From contig NZ_CP163435.1 of NCBI RefSeq assembly GCF_041051975.1, forward strand, positions 7,543,001-7,607,000: DNA of 64,000 bases, given 5' to 3'. Numbering within the stretch: the stretch's first letter is position 1; the number at the start of each line of letters is the position of its first letter. The notes beneath the pieces are model-generated. The model was not told the DNA's origin. It was given only the letters and a program-made list of their open reading frames with translations, and did not search any database. Below, in pieces: positions 43,143 through 51,801 of this stretch. Position numbers and translations under genes: made by a program. This stretch comes from Streptomyces sp. R21. Its GTDB lineage: Bacteria; Actinomycetota; Actinomycetes; Streptomycetales; Streptomycetaceae.

Positions 43143-43763
43143 CTAGGCCTGCGGCCGGTGCGCCGTGATCAGCTCGAACTCCTCCATGCTCCGCAGTGTG
43201 GCGTGTGTCTTCGTGAGGAATGCGCCGCGGATCGCCGACTGCGGCCCTCGCGACGCGGCCAGTGCGTCTCTGTCGCGGAACAGCGCGCCGACATGGGCGC
43301 GCCCCGCCGCGGCGTTCAGGAAGAGCGTCGCGCTGACCGCACCGTCGACGGCCTCCAGTTGGGGACGGCCCCGCTCATCGAACATCTGCCGGTACGAGGC
43401 GGCGTCGGACGGGTCGAAGTCCACCTGCCCGGTCCGCAGCCACATGCCGGGCTTCACCTGGGGCGCGGGCGTGTATGACACGGCCTCCCAGTCGTCGGCG
43501 GTCACGGTGTCCGCGAAGGGCGACAGCAGCTGCTTGCGGCGCTCGCGCAGCCGTCCGTCGCTCTCTGCCCGGGCGCTCTCGCTCTCCCACCACGAGCCCA
43601 TGAGGAGCTTGCCGAGCTCACGGTCCGCGAACAGCCCGAAGCGGTGGTAGCCGGGGCTCTGGGAGAGCAGCCCGGGGGCCTCGGTACGGAGCGCGTCGAG
43701 CACACCGTCGAGCTTGGCCGGGTCGCCCGTGGCGTAGATGGTGCGCACGTACATGGTCTGCAT
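43143..43763 (-). CDS. predicted dimeric alpha-beta barrel protein
   Basis: A 206-residue protein starting MQTMYVRTIYATGDPAKLDG; AGGA precedes the ATG at 43763. Two similar halves, each with a beta strand, helix and strand arrangement (YVRTIYATG ... LMGSWWESESARAES and MWLRTGQVDFDPSD ... ATLFLNAAAGRAHVGALFRDRDAL), suggest a duplicated ABM/EthD-like ferredoxin fold. Such proteins include monooxygenases and stress proteins, but no active residues are recognised. It is a stand-alone gene. Confidence 0.65.
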   Translation of the reverse strand: MQTMYVRTIYATGDPAKLDGVLDALRTEAPGLLSQSPGYHRFGLFADRELGKLLMGSWWESESARAESDGRLRERRKQLLSPFADTVTADDWEAVSYTPAPQVKPGMWLRTGQVDFDPSDAASYRQMFDERGRPQLEAVDGAVSATLFLNAAAGRAHVGALFRDRDALAASRGPQSAIRGAFLTKTHATLRSMEEFELITAHRPQA

Positions 43764-44071
43764 GGCTCGTCCTGTCAGGAGGAGGGTCCCGCGGCGGTGG
43801 CACGCGGCTCCCTTCCATGCGAAGCCGAACCGGGACGCTTCGCGAGACGAGTGACCCATTCGGTGGTGGCGCGCTTTTGCCACCCGCCGTCATCGAGCCG
43901 GCCGCTATCGGCTATCCGCCCTTCGAACGAGCCCCGCGTCGGCGCTCGGTCAGGCAACGGCTCGGTCCGCGCCCACGCCGCGGCGGTCAACGGCAACCCG
44001 GGCCCATGGTCGGCCGATCCGCACGAAGTGCCCCGGTCGACCACCTCGTCGAACGCCTCCGGATACTTCCC

Positions 44072-44740
44072 TCAGCTGAGCACCGACACCCGCGTCCTGT
44101 GCCGTGTCGGCGTCTCGATCTCGTCCAGCACCGCCACCGCGAGGTCCGCGTACGACAGCACCTGCGCCCCGCCGGGCGCCCGCTCGCCGCCGAGGCGATA
44201 CCGCCCGGTGCGCGGGGCGTCCTGCTCCAGGCCTCCGCCCGGCGTGAGCACCACCCAGTCGACTCCACCGTCCCCGGCTGCCCGCAGCCGCGCGAGCCCC
44301 GCCGTGTGCGCCAGCGCGAAGGGCCGTATCGCCGCCGGAAACGCCACGGGATCATCCATGACCGGCTGCCCGTCCGTCCCCAGGAGGTCCGCGAACAGCC
44401 CCACGGCGACGAGGCGGCCCACCCCCGCCTCGGCGAGACCGTCCAGCAGCGCGTCCGCCGCCTTGACGAAGAAGTCCGGATCGAGCGCGTCGAAGCCCGG
44501 CTCCGGCCCGCTGAACGGCGACACGGCGTGCACGGCGGCGACCCGCCCGCGCGCGACGGCGCCGGTCGCCCCCGCGTCGGTCACGTCCCCTCGCACGACC
44601 GTCACCCCCTCCGCCGCGAGATCCGGATACCGCGCCGGATCCCGCACCACGGCCGTCACCTCCAGCCCGCGCCCCCGCGCCTCGGCCGTCACCGCGCGCC
44701 CAGCTCGCCCTCCGGCCCCGAAGACGACGATCCCGCCCAT
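44072..44740 (-). CDS. NAD(P)H-binding atypical SDR (NmrA/YwnB-like)
   Basis: A 222-residue protein from ATG at 44740 after AAGGGGG. The dinucleotide-binding motif is IVVFGAGGRAGRAVTAEARGRG, then VRDPARYP, VVRGDVTDAGA and VGRLVAVGLFADLLG. There is no YxxxK catalytic pair, so it is an atypical SDR, often acting as a redox sensor or quinone/flavin-type reductase. It is divergent from an HxlR regulator 99 bp away, which probably controls it. Confidence 0.88.
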   Translation of the reverse strand: MGGIVVFGAGGRAGRAVTAEARGRGLEVTAVVRDPARYPDLAAEGVTVVRGDVTDAGATGAVARGRVAAVHAVSPFSGPEPGFDALDPDFFVKAADALLDGLAEAGVGRLVAVGLFADLLGTDGQPVMDDPVAFPAAIRPFALAHTAGLARLRAAGDGGVDWVVLTPGGGLEQDAPRTGRYRLGGERAPGGAQVLSYADLAVAVLDEIETPTRHRTRVSVLS

Positions 44741-44839
44741 GCCCAACCCCCTTGCCCGACCGTGGACTTCACGGCCTGACCCGGACGTTAGGGGCCAGAT
44801 GCCCGGTTACTTCAACGGTACGGGCGCTAACCTCGACCG

Positions 44840-45310
44840 ATGGCCCAAGTGACGGACGAGACCCCGACGGACGAGACCTCGACGTATGGGACCACGACGG
44901 ACGGGACCACGACGACGGACGGGACCACGACGGACGAGGCACCCCTCACCCGCTTGGACCCCGAAATGTTCGACCCCGTCTGCCCCTCCTCTGCGATGCC
45001 CTTCCGGGTCGGCGACAAGTGGACCGGCATGGTGATCCGGTGTCTGGAGGGCGGCCCGCGCCGCTTCACCGAACTGCGCGTCCCGCTGCGCTCCGTCACC
45101 CCCAAGGTGCTGAGCGAGACGCTCCGTGCCATGGAACGCGACGGTCTGGTCACCCGTACCGCGTACGACGAGAACCCGCCCCGTGTCGAATACGCCCTCA
45201 CCTCCCTCGGCCGCACACTGATCCCGCTCCTCGACGCGGCCCGCACCTGGAGTGCCGCGCACCTCCCGCGGCTCCTCGCCGCCCGGGACGCCCACGAGAA
45301 CGCGTCCTGA
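44840..45310 (+). CDS. HxlR-family winged-helix regulator
   Basis: A 156-residue protein. The first 40 residues are a Thr/Asp-rich repeat (TTTDGTTTTDGTTTDE) encoded by a simple DNA repeat. The HxlR domain follows: CPSSAMPFRVGDKWTGMVIRCLEGGPRRFTELRVPL, RSVTPKVLSETLRAMERDGLVTRTAYDENPPRVEYALTSLG. The Cys in FDPVCPSS may be the redox-sensing residue of this family. The gene is divergent from the SDR gene; the kinase-like gene follows 10 bp later. Confidence 0.9.
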   Translation: MAQVTDETPTDETSTYGTTTDGTTTTDGTTTDEAPLTRLDPEMFDPVCPSSAMPFRVGDKWTGMVIRCLEGGPRRFTELRVPLRSVTPKVLSETLRAMERDGLVTRTAYDENPPRVEYALTSLGRTLIPLLDAARTWSAAHLPRLLAARDAHENAS

Positions 45311-45320
45311 GCGCGGCATC

Positions 45321-45962
45321 ATGGGCTCTGTGCGACTCGAAGCGATCACCTGGGAACGGCTCGGCGACCATCTCGCCGACCGGCTGCTCGACCTGAAGCC
45401 GGATGACGGGGGCCCCTGGCCGCGCGTCGCCTTCGACGGGGCCCCAGCCGCCCACCCCGGCGATCTCGCCCAACGTGTGTCCGAGGCCCTGCGTATACGC
45501 GGCCGGTCCTCCCTCGTCGTCGGCGCGGAGGGCTTCCTGCGCCCCGCGTCTCTCCGGTTCGAGTACGGCCACCGGGACGTGGAGGCGTACTACGACGGCT
45601 GGCTCGACAGCGGAGCCCTCTGGCGCGAGGTCTTCGGCCCCCTCGAACCCGGCGGCGACGGCCGCGTCCTGCCCGACCTGTGGGACCCGGCCACCGACCG
45701 CGCCACCCGCAGCCCCTACGTCCAACTCCCGCCCGGCAGCATCCTGTTGATGCACGGCCCGCTCCTCCTGCGCCACTGGTTCCCCTTCGACCTGAGCGTC
45801 CACGTCCTCCTCTCCCCGGCCGCCCTGCGCCGCCGCACCCCCGAGGCCGAGCACTGGACCCTCCCCGCCTTCGAGCGCTACGAGAGCGAGACGGACCCGG
45901 CCGCCACGGCCGACGTCCTGGTGCGCGCCGATGACCCACGCCACCCCGCGTGGAACGGCTGA
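45321..45962 (+). CDS. uridine kinase-like protein with degenerate P-loop
   Basis: A 213-residue protein similar to Streptomyces proteins annotated as uridine kinase. The segment where Walker A should be, VAFDGAPAAHPGDLAQRV (about residues 37-54), has lost the GK[ST] triplet, so ATP binding is doubtful. Other features of the fold remain: SLVVGAEGFLRPASLRFEYG, PPGSILLMHGPLLLRHWFPFDLSVHVLLSP. It starts 10 bp after the HxlR gene and is probably co-transcribed with it. Confidence 0.7.
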   Translation: MGSVRLEAITWERLGDHLADRLLDLKPDDGGPWPRVAFDGAPAAHPGDLAQRVSEALRIRGRSSLVVGAEGFLRPASLRFEYGHRDVEAYYDGWLDSGALWREVFGPLEPGGDGRVLPDLWDPATDRATRSPYVQLPPGSILLMHGPLLLRHWFPFDLSVHVLLSPAALRRRTPEAEHWTLPAFERYESETDPAATADVLVRADDPRHPAWNG

Positions 45963-45963
45963 A

Positions 45964-46053
45964 CTCCCTTCAGCCGGACTCTCTTCAGCCCAACTCCCCT
46001 CAGTCGAACGCCCTTTGATCGGCCTTCTTCAGTCGGAATCTTTTCAGCGGAAC
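45964..46053. repeat. six imperfect 15-bp tandem repeats
   Basis: Units of 15 bp related to CTCTTCAGTCGGAAC run back-to-back from just after the kinase-like stop. For example CTCCCTTCAGCCGGA, CTCTCTTCAGCCCAA and CTTCTTCAGTCGGAA. The fourth copy is the most diverged. They lie directly upstream of the palindrome and the F420-type oxidoreductase gene. Confidence 0.8.
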
Positions 46054-46062
46054 CCCTTTTAT

Positions 46063-46074
46063 ATGCACGTGCAT
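46063..46074. promoter_or_regulatory. 12-bp palindrome, likely operator
   Basis: ATGCACGTGCAT is an exact palindrome 19 bp before the start codon at 46093, within an AT-rich stretch (TTTTATATGCACGTGCATG) that is unusual here. It probably overlaps the promoter or transcription start and would block transcription when bound, for example by a MarR/TetR-type repressor. No regulator is encoded beside it. Confidence 0.6.
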
Positions 46075-46092
46075 GTAGTTAAGCTGCGGGAC

Positions 46093-46488
46093 ATGACGAT
46101 CTCCTTCGATGAATCGGTCCGTTCCCTCCTCGATGCCAAGAACTTCGCCAGTGTCGCCACCCTCGGCCCCACCGGCGCTCCCCAGAACTCGGTGGTCTGG
46201 ATCAAACGTGAGGGCGACACCGTCCTCTTCTCCTCGACCGCCGGCCGTCAGAAGGTGCGCAACCTTCTACGCGACCCCCGCATCAGCGTCTCCGTCTTCG
46301 ACCTCGCAAACCCCTACACCTCGGTGGAGATCCGCGGCACCGCCGAGATCCTCCCCGACGACGCCAAGCGCCTCCCGCACGAGCTCTCGCACAAGTACCT
46401 CGGCATCGACCCTCCGGGCGAGAAGGACGACGAGGTCCGCGTGATCATCCGCATCGTCCCGCAGAAGATCGTCGGTTTCGCTGCCTGA
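46093..46488 (+). CDS. PPOX-class F420-dependent oxidoreductase-like protein
   Basis: A 131-residue split-barrel protein starting MTISFDESVRSLLDAKNF. Pattern of the class: SVATLGPTGAPQNSVVWIKREGDTVLFSSTAGRQKVRNLLRDPRISVSVFD. These small dimers bind F420 or flavin and reduce diverse substrates. The start at 46093 follows the palindromic operator. It is a stand-alone gene. Confidence 0.88.
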   Translation: MTISFDESVRSLLDAKNFASVATLGPTGAPQNSVVWIKREGDTVLFSSTAGRQKVRNLLRDPRISVSVFDLANPYTSVEIRGTAEILPDDAKRLPHELSHKYLGIDPPGEKDDEVRVIIRIVPQKIVGFAA

Positions 46489-46631
46489 CTTCGGCCGTGG
46501 CGGCGCTGGGTAAACGTCTGAAACCGGGAACTTCCGGGTGCGCATCCCCCGGGGCGCGCCCAGAATGTAGGGCGCCGGGACTAGCGGAGCGTTCTGCACC
46601 GCGCCGGCCGCCCGGCACCGGGAGGTACTTC

Positions 46632-47060
46632 ATGACCACCGCCGGAGACATCATGCACCGCGGCGCCCAGTGGATCCCCGCCCACGAGACCCTGGACCGC
46701 GCAGCGCAGCTGATGCGCGAGCTGAACGTGGGCGCCCTGCCCATCAGCGACGAGAACGAACGGCTCTGCGGCATTCTCACGGACCGCGACATCGTCGTCG
46801 GCTGTGTGGCCATGGGTCACGACCCGGCGCGTATCACCGCCGGCGAGATGGCTCAGGGCACGCCGCGCTGGATCGAGTCGGACGCCGATGTCGACGAGGT
46901 GCTCATGGAGATGAAGGGGCACCAGATCCGCCGGCTTCCGGTGATCGAGAACAAGCGCCTCGTCGGCATGATCAGCGAAGCCGACCTGGCCCAGCACCTG
47001 ACGGACGACCAGCTCGCCGCCTGGGTCGAGAGTGTCTACGCGAAGGGCGCGACACGCTAG
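46632..47060 (+). CDS. CBS-domain pair protein
   Basis: A 142-residue protein from ATG at 46632 after GGGAGG. Two CBS motifs are seen: GDIMHRGAQWIPAHETLDRAAQLM to LCGILTDRDIVVGC, and ARITAGEMAQGTPRWIES to RLVGMISEADLAQHL. Such tandem CBS proteins bind adenine nucleotides and often report energy or stress status. No partner domain is fused. Confidence 0.92.
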   Translation: MTTAGDIMHRGAQWIPAHETLDRAAQLMRELNVGALPISDENERLCGILTDRDIVVGCVAMGHDPARITAGEMAQGTPRWIESDADVDEVLMEMKGHQIRRLPVIENKRLVGMISEADLAQHLTDDQLAAWVESVYAKGATR

Positions 47061-47087
47061 ACCCCGGCTGCGACGACGGACCGTGGA

Positions 47088-47118
47088 CCCTCGTCCGGCC
47101 GGCCGTGCCGGGCGAGGG
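47088..47118. terminator. 12-bp hairpin, bidirectional terminator
   Basis: CCCTCGTCCGGC (47088-47099) pairs with GCCGGGCGAGGG (47107-47118), with one G-U pair and a seven-base loop. It sits between the convergent CBS and CorA genes. Confidence 0.8.
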
Positions 47119-47133
47119 ATGCCGTCGGACGTC

Positions 47134-48261
47134 TCACAGCCAGCCGTTGCGCCGGAACCCCCGGTACAGGACGAGACAGGCGACGCTGATGACGCCGATG
47201 ACTATGGGGTAGCCGAACCGCCAGTGCAGTTCCGGCATGTTGTCGAAGTTCATGCCGTACACCCCGCAGACCATCGTGGGTACGGCGATGACCGCGGCCC
47301 ATGCCGTGATCTTCCGCATGTCCTCGTTCTGCGACACCGTCACCTGCGCGAGGTGTGCCTGCAGGATCGAGTTGAGCAGTTCGTCGAAGGCGGCGATCTG
47401 CTCGGTGACCCGCAGCAGATGGTCGGAGACGTCCCGGAAGTACGCCTGTATCTCCGGGTCCACCACCCGGATCGGCCGGGTGGCGAGATCCAGGATCGGT
47501 CGGCCGAGCGGCACCACGGCCCGCTTCAGCTCCAGGAGTTCGCGCTTGAGCTGGTAGATGCGGCCGGGGTCGGCGCGTGCGCCGTTCTCCGCGAACACAT
47601 CGGTTTCGACCTGGTCGATGTCCTCCTGCATCGCGTCGGTGACGGTCAGATAGTCGTCGACGACATGGTCCGCGATCGCGTGCAGCACCGCGGCCGGACC
47701 CTTGGCGAGCTGGGTTGTGTCGGCCTCCAGCCCCTCGCGCAGCGGCCCCAGCGACCCGTGCCGTCCGTGGCGCACCGTGATGACGAAGTCGTGTCCGACG
47801 AAGACCATGATCTCGCCGGTGTCGACCACCTCGCTGGTCGCCGTCAGTTCCTTGTGCTCGACGTAGCAGACCGTTTTGAACACAGCGAACAGCGTGTCGC
47901 CGTACCGCTCCACCTTCGGGCGCTGATGGGCGTCCACCGAGTCCTCGACGGCCAGCGGGTGCAGGTCGAAGAGCTCGGCGATGCCGGCGAACTCTCGCTG
48001 CGTCGGCTCGTGCAGCCCGAGCCAGACGAACCCCTCGTCGTTCTTGCGGATCCGCTGCACGGTGTCCACGAGATCCCGGCCGCCAGGGACTCTGGCGCCG
48101 TCCCGATACGCCACGCAGTTGACCACCGCGGAGCCCAGCGGAGACCGGGCCGGGTGGCTGAGGTCCACGCGATCACGCCGCCGGGCCAGTCGTGCCACCT
48201 TGCGCAGGCCGCCGACCCTCCCGAGACTGGTGACCTTCCGCAGATTCCCTGCCATGGACAT
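47134..48261 (-). CDS. corA: CorA-family magnesium/cobalt transporter
   Basis: A 375-residue protein from ATG at 48261 after AAGGAG. The cytoplasmic domain holds VWLGLHEPTQREFAGIAELF and HPLAVEDSVDAHQRPKVE. Two C-terminal helices follow, with the family's YGMNF motif (VCGVYGMNFDNMPEL). It forms a pentameric channel for Mg2+ (or Co2+/Ni2+). The basic N-terminus is longer than in enteric CorA. Confidence 0.93.
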   Translation of the reverse strand: MSMAGNLRKVTSLGRVGGLRKVARLARRRDRVDLSHPARSPLGSAVVNCVAYRDGARVPGGRDLVDTVQRIRKNDEGFVWLGLHEPTQREFAGIAELFDLHPLAVEDSVDAHQRPKVERYGDTLFAVFKTVCYVEHKELTATSEVVDTGEIMVFVGHDFVITVRHGRHGSLGPLREGLEADTTQLAKGPAAVLHAIADHVVDDYLTVTDAMQEDIDQVETDVFAENGARADPGRIYQLKRELLELKRAVVPLGRPILDLATRPIRVVDPEIQAYFRDVSDHLLRVTEQIAAFDELLNSILQAHLAQVTVSQNEDMRKITAWAAVIAVPTMVCGVYGMNFDNMPELHWRFGYPIVIGVISVACLVLYRGFRRNGWL

Positions 48262-48473
48262 CTGGATCTCCTTGCGTGGATCCCCTCGCGCCGCTCGTTG
48301 CGCCTTGGCGAGCCAGTCTGCCAGGCGAAATCGATCGCCGGAAAAGCCTGTGGGAACGGAAGGTTCCGGTCCGGTTCATGGTTGTCGTGCCGTACGTCCG
48401 TGGGGGCAGGCCCGGTGTGAGCGACGGAGCGTCGACCATTCCGGACAAGGCGGTCAACTGGGATGATCTCCTT

Positions 48474-49268
48474 ATGACGCGAACCGACGGGTATCTCCTC
48501 GACAACCGCCAGACCGAGGCGGGGCAGCGCTTCGATGCCTTCGCCACCCTCTTCGACCCCACGACGTTCCGGCACATCGAGCGCTTCGGCATCGGATCCG
48601 GCTGGCGCTGCTGGGAGGTCGGCGCGGGCGGCACGTCCGTGGTGTCCTGGCTCGCCAAGAAGGTCGGCCCGACCGGACGGGTCGTCGCCACCGACATCGA
48701 CACCTCGTGGGCCGCCTCGGCAGCCCGGCCGCCGGTCGAGGTCCGCGTCCACGACGTGGGCGCCGAGGAGCCGCCGGGGGAGGGCTTCGACCTCGTCCAC
48801 GCCCGGCTCGTGCTGGTCCATGTCCCGGACCGGGAACGGGCGTTGCGGTCGATGATCAAGGCCCTGCGGCCCGGCGGACGGCTGCTCATCGAGGACGCCG
48901 ACCCCGCCCTGCAGCCGCTGCTCTGCCCCGACGAGTACGGCCCCGAGCAGCAGCTCGCGAACCGGCTGCGCCAGGGTTTCCGCAACCTGCTCGCCGATCG
49001 CGGCGCCGATCTCGCGTACGGTCGCAAACTCCCGCGCCTGCTGCGCGAGGCCGGCCTGAACGGGGTGGAGGCCGACGCGTACTTCCCCGTCGCCTCGCCT
49101 GCCTGCACCGCCCTCGAATCCGCCACGATCCGCCAGATCCGCGACCAGCTCGTCACCGCGGGCCTGGCCACGAACCAGGACATCGACCGCCACCTGGCCA
49201 ACGTGGCCGCCGGCTCCATGGACCTGGCCACCGCCCCGATGATCTCGGCGTGGGGACGCAAGGGATAA
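48474..49268 (+). CDS. class I SAM-dependent methyltransferase
   Basis: A 264-residue protein. The first strong start is ATG at 48474; GTG at 48417 is a possible alternative. The SAM-binding signature is CWEVGAGGTSVVSWLAKKVG, followed by GRVVATDID, HDVGAEEPPGEGFDLVHARLVLVHV and ALRPGGRLLIEDAD. It resembles UbiE/Methyltransf_25 enzymes. The substrate is unknown. Confidence 0.88.
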   Translation: MTRTDGYLLDNRQTEAGQRFDAFATLFDPTTFRHIERFGIGSGWRCWEVGAGGTSVVSWLAKKVGPTGRVVATDIDTSWAASAARPPVEVRVHDVGAEEPPGEGFDLVHARLVLVHVPDRERALRSMIKALRPGGRLLIEDADPALQPLLCPDEYGPEQQLANRLRQGFRNLLADRGADLAYGRKLPRLLREAGLNGVEADAYFPVASPACTALESATIRQIRDQLVTAGLATNQDIDRHLANVAAGSMDLATAPMISAWGRKG

Positions 49269-49326
49269 ATGCCGAGGGGTGCGTGCGGGGGCGGTCCACT
49301 GGCCGTGTGCGGGTACGCCCTGTACG

Positions 49327-50289
49327 TCAGCCCGCCGGAGGCCTCGCACCATCCGGAGGCCTCCCGCCCACCTTCTCCACCGCCAACGCCCCGGCCCGGC
49401 ACCCCTCCACGGCTGCCCGCTCCGGCTCGGCGCCCGCGAGGAGGGCCGCGAGGAACGCCCCGGTGAAGGCGTCGCCGGCGCCGGTGGTGTCGTGCGGTGT
49501 CGCGGGCGCCGCCGGGACCCGGGCCCGGACGGCACCCCCGTGCGCCACCAGGGCTCCCTCGCCGCCCTGCTTGACGACGACCAGAGGGACATGGCGGCTC
49601 AACTTGGCCGCCGCGTCCGCCGGATCGGGCAGCCCGGTCAGCAGGACGGCCTCATCGCGGCTGGGCAGCAGGACGTCCACGCCCTCGGCGAGCTCCAGGA
49701 AGCGGTCCACGCCCAGCTCGGCGAGGAACCCCGCGGACGCCGGATCCAGGCTTACGGGTACGCCACGCGCGCGTGCCGACTGCAGCGCCACTGACACCAG
49801 CGCCCGGCTCGGCTCGGAGAAGAGCAGATAGCCCGACAGATGCAGCCGCGCCACGCCGTCGAGCAGCGCCGGCGACCAGTTGTCGGGGTCCAGCCGCAGC
49901 GAGGCCCCGCTGTCCGTGAGGAATGTGCGCTCGGCCGAAGCGTTCCTGTCCACCAGACAGATCACCGTCCCCGTCGGCGCCTCGGGATCGACGGCAAGGA
50001 GCGGTCGTACACCACAATCCGTCAGCTCCCGCTCATGCCAGGCGACCGCGTCCGCGCCCACTCGCCCCAGCATCCGCACGTCCGCGCAGCCCCAATGCGC
50101 CGCCCAGCACGCGACATTGGCACCCGCACCGCCCGGCACGGTCCGGATCGCGGCCACCGTGTCCGTGCCCGAAGCGAGCGGGCCGAGGTGCCGGGCGACC
50201 ACGTCCGTGACCACGTCGCCGACGACGAGCAGCGCCCCGCCGGGCGCGCTCGCACCACGGGCCACCTGCACGGGAGCCGTTCCGCTCAC
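49327..50289 (-). CDS. PfkB-family sugar kinase, likely pseudouridine kinase
   Basis: A 320-residue protein whose GTG start (50289) overlaps the psuG stop by GTGA. PfkB signatures are present: VPGGAGANVACWAAHWG near the N-terminus and DTTGAGDAFTGAFLAALL with the catalytic Asp near residue 265. Pairing with PsuG indicates a pseudouridine-degradation pathway: the kinase would phosphorylate pseudouridine, and PsuG then splits the C-C bond. Specificity is inferred from the operon only. Confidence 0.88.
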   Translation of the reverse strand: MSGTAPVQVARGASAPGGALLVVGDVVTDVVARHLGPLASGTDTVAAIRTVPGGAGANVACWAAHWGCADVRMLGRVGADAVAWHERELTDCGVRPLLAVDPEAPTGTVICLVDRNASAERTFLTDSGASLRLDPDNWSPALLDGVARLHLSGYLLFSEPSRALVSVALQSARARGVPVSLDPASAGFLAELGVDRFLELAEGVDVLLPSRDEAVLLTGLPDPADAAAKLSRHVPLVVVKQGGEGALVAHGGAVRARVPAAPATPHDTTGAGDAFTGAFLAALLAGAEPERAAVEGCRAGALAVEKVGGRPPDGARPPAG

Positions 50290-51191
50290 GTCCCGGCCCA
50301 GGCCGCCGCGATCCGCCCTGCCAGCCGTACGTTGCCCCGTACCGCAGCAAGATTGGCGCTCAGCGAGGCCCCGTCGGTGTGCCGTACCAGGTAGTCGAGC
50401 AGGAACGGCGTCACCGCCTGCCCGCTCACCCCCTCCGCCTCGCACGCGCTCAGCGCGTCGGCGAGCACGCGCGCGTGCAGGGCGGGATCGAGCTGCTCCT
50501 CCTCGGGCACGGGGTTGGCGACAATGAGCGCCGATTGCGGCCCGCCCAGCGCGTCCTGGGCGCGCATGACCTCCGCCACCTGCCCGGGGGAGTCCAGCGT
50601 CCAGTCCACCGGATGGCCCGAGTCGGACAGATAGAAGCCGGGGAAGCGCTCCGTGCCGTACCCGGCGACCGCCACGCCCAGCGTCTCCAGGCGCTGCAGG
50701 GTGGCGGCCACGTCCAGGATCGACTTGACGCCCGCGCACACCACCGTGATCCGGGTGTGCGCCAGCAGGCCCAGGTCGGCGGACTCGTCCTGGGTCACCG
50801 TCCACTCCCGGTGCACCCCGCCGAGCCCGCCCGTCGCGAACACGCGTACGCCCGCCTCTGCTGCCAGCAGCGCCGTCGCGGACACGGTCGTCGCCCCGCT
50901 CGCGCCCGCCGCCACCGCGAGCGGCAGATCGCGATGCCCCAGCTTGCGGATCCCGTCCTCGTTCGCGACCCGTTCCAACTGCTCCTTGTCCAGGCCGACA
51001 TGGGGATGCCCGTCGAGCACGGCGATCGTCGCCGGTACGGCACCCTCCTGCCGTACGGCGTCCTCCAGCTCCAGCGCGACCTGGAGATTGCGCGGGCGCG
51101 GCAGCCCGTGCGCGATGATCGTCGACTCCAGGGCCACCACGGGCCGGCGCGCGTCGAGCGCCTCCCGTACCTCTTCGGACACCACGAACAC
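50286..51191 (-). CDS. psuG: pseudouridine-5'-phosphate glycosidase
   Basis: A 301-residue protein. GTG at 51191 is chosen because AGGAGG is seven bases upstream; the frame is open earlier. Family motifs: VVALESTIIAHGLPRPRNL, ATIAVLDGHPHVGL, FATGGLGGVHRE, VVCAGVKSILDVAATLQRLETLGVAVAGYGTERFPGFYL. The enzyme converts pseudouridine 5'-phosphate to uracil and ribose 5-phosphate. It is upstream of, and coupled to, the PfkB kinase. Confidence 0.93.
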   Translation of the reverse strand: MFVVSEEVREALDARRPVVALESTIIAHGLPRPRNLQVALELEDAVRQEGAVPATIAVLDGHPHVGLDKEQLERVANEDGIRKLGHRDLPLAVAAGASGATTVSATALLAAEAGVRVFATGGLGGVHREWTVTQDESADLGLLAHTRITVVCAGVKSILDVAATLQRLETLGVAVAGYGTERFPGFYLSDSGHPVDWTLDSPGQVAEVMRAQDALGGPQSALIVANPVPEEEQLDPALHARVLADALSACEAEGVSGQAVTPFLLDYLVRHTDGASLSANLAAVRGNVRLAGRIAAAWAGT

Positions 51192-51289
51192 GCGCCTGCC
51201 TCCTGTCGTCGGGTCTTCCCTCATCTCTGGCGGGTGGCGCGCCCCGTCAAACCCTTGCCTCCCGCGACGTACGACACCAGCCTGGGCAC

Positions 51290-51718
51290 ATGACGGACAA
51301 CACCGCACGTCTCGACCATGTCGTCCTCTGGGTGCGCGATCCGGTCGCCGCGGCCGACTTCTACGAGAAGGCGGTCGGCCTGGAGCCCCTGAGGGTGACC
51401 GAATTCGCCGCGGGGAAGGCGTCCTTCCCTTCCGTACGCCTCAACGAGGAGACCATCTTCGACCTCGCGCCCCTGCCGATGGCGGAACGCATGAACATGG
51501 TTCCGGGAGCCGCCGACAGCGCGGGCCACCGGGTCAACCACGTGTGCCTGTCCCTGCCGGGGGACGACTTCGACGCCCTGCGCGCCCGGCTGGAGGAGCG
51601 GACCGTCCCCGTCTCGGAGTTCACCTACGACTCCTTCGGCGCCCGCGGAAAGGCCAAGCGCAGCTTCTACTTCCGCGACCCGGACGGGAACGTCTTCGAA
51701 GCACGGCACTACGTATAG
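51290..51718 (+). CDS. VOC-family (glyoxalase/dioxygenase-like) protein
   Basis: A 142-residue protein. The beta-alpha-beta-beta-beta repeats of the VOC superfamily are clear: LDHVVLWVRDPVAAADFYEKAVGLEPL and VNHVCLSLPGDDFDALRARL, ending SFYFRDPDGNVFEARHYV. Histidines and glutamate at strand ends suggest metal binding. The substrate is unknown. It is divergent from psuG with a 98-bp gap. Confidence 0.88.
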   Translation: MTDNTARLDHVVLWVRDPVAAADFYEKAVGLEPLRVTEFAAGKASFPSVRLNEETIFDLAPLPMAERMNMVPGAADSAGHRVNHVCLSLPGDDFDALRARLEERTVPVSEFTYDSFGARGKAKRSFYFRDPDGNVFEARHYV

Positions 51719-51745
51719 GGTGCGTCGGCACAAGGACCGGAGCGC

Positions 51746-51775
51746 AAGGGTGCCCACGCGCGCGTGGGCACCCTT
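51746..51775. terminator. 30-bp perfect palindrome with T-run, bidirectional terminator
   Basis: AAGGGTGCCCACGCG (51746-51760) is followed directly by its exact complement and then TT. It forms a 13-bp hairpin with a GCGC loop between the convergent VOC and formaldehyde dehydrogenase genes. Flanking AA and TTTT provide a T-run on both strands, so it should end transcription in both directions. Confidence 0.9.
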
Positions 51776-51801
51776 TTCAAGGAGTCCGAGGACTCCGGAA
51801 C

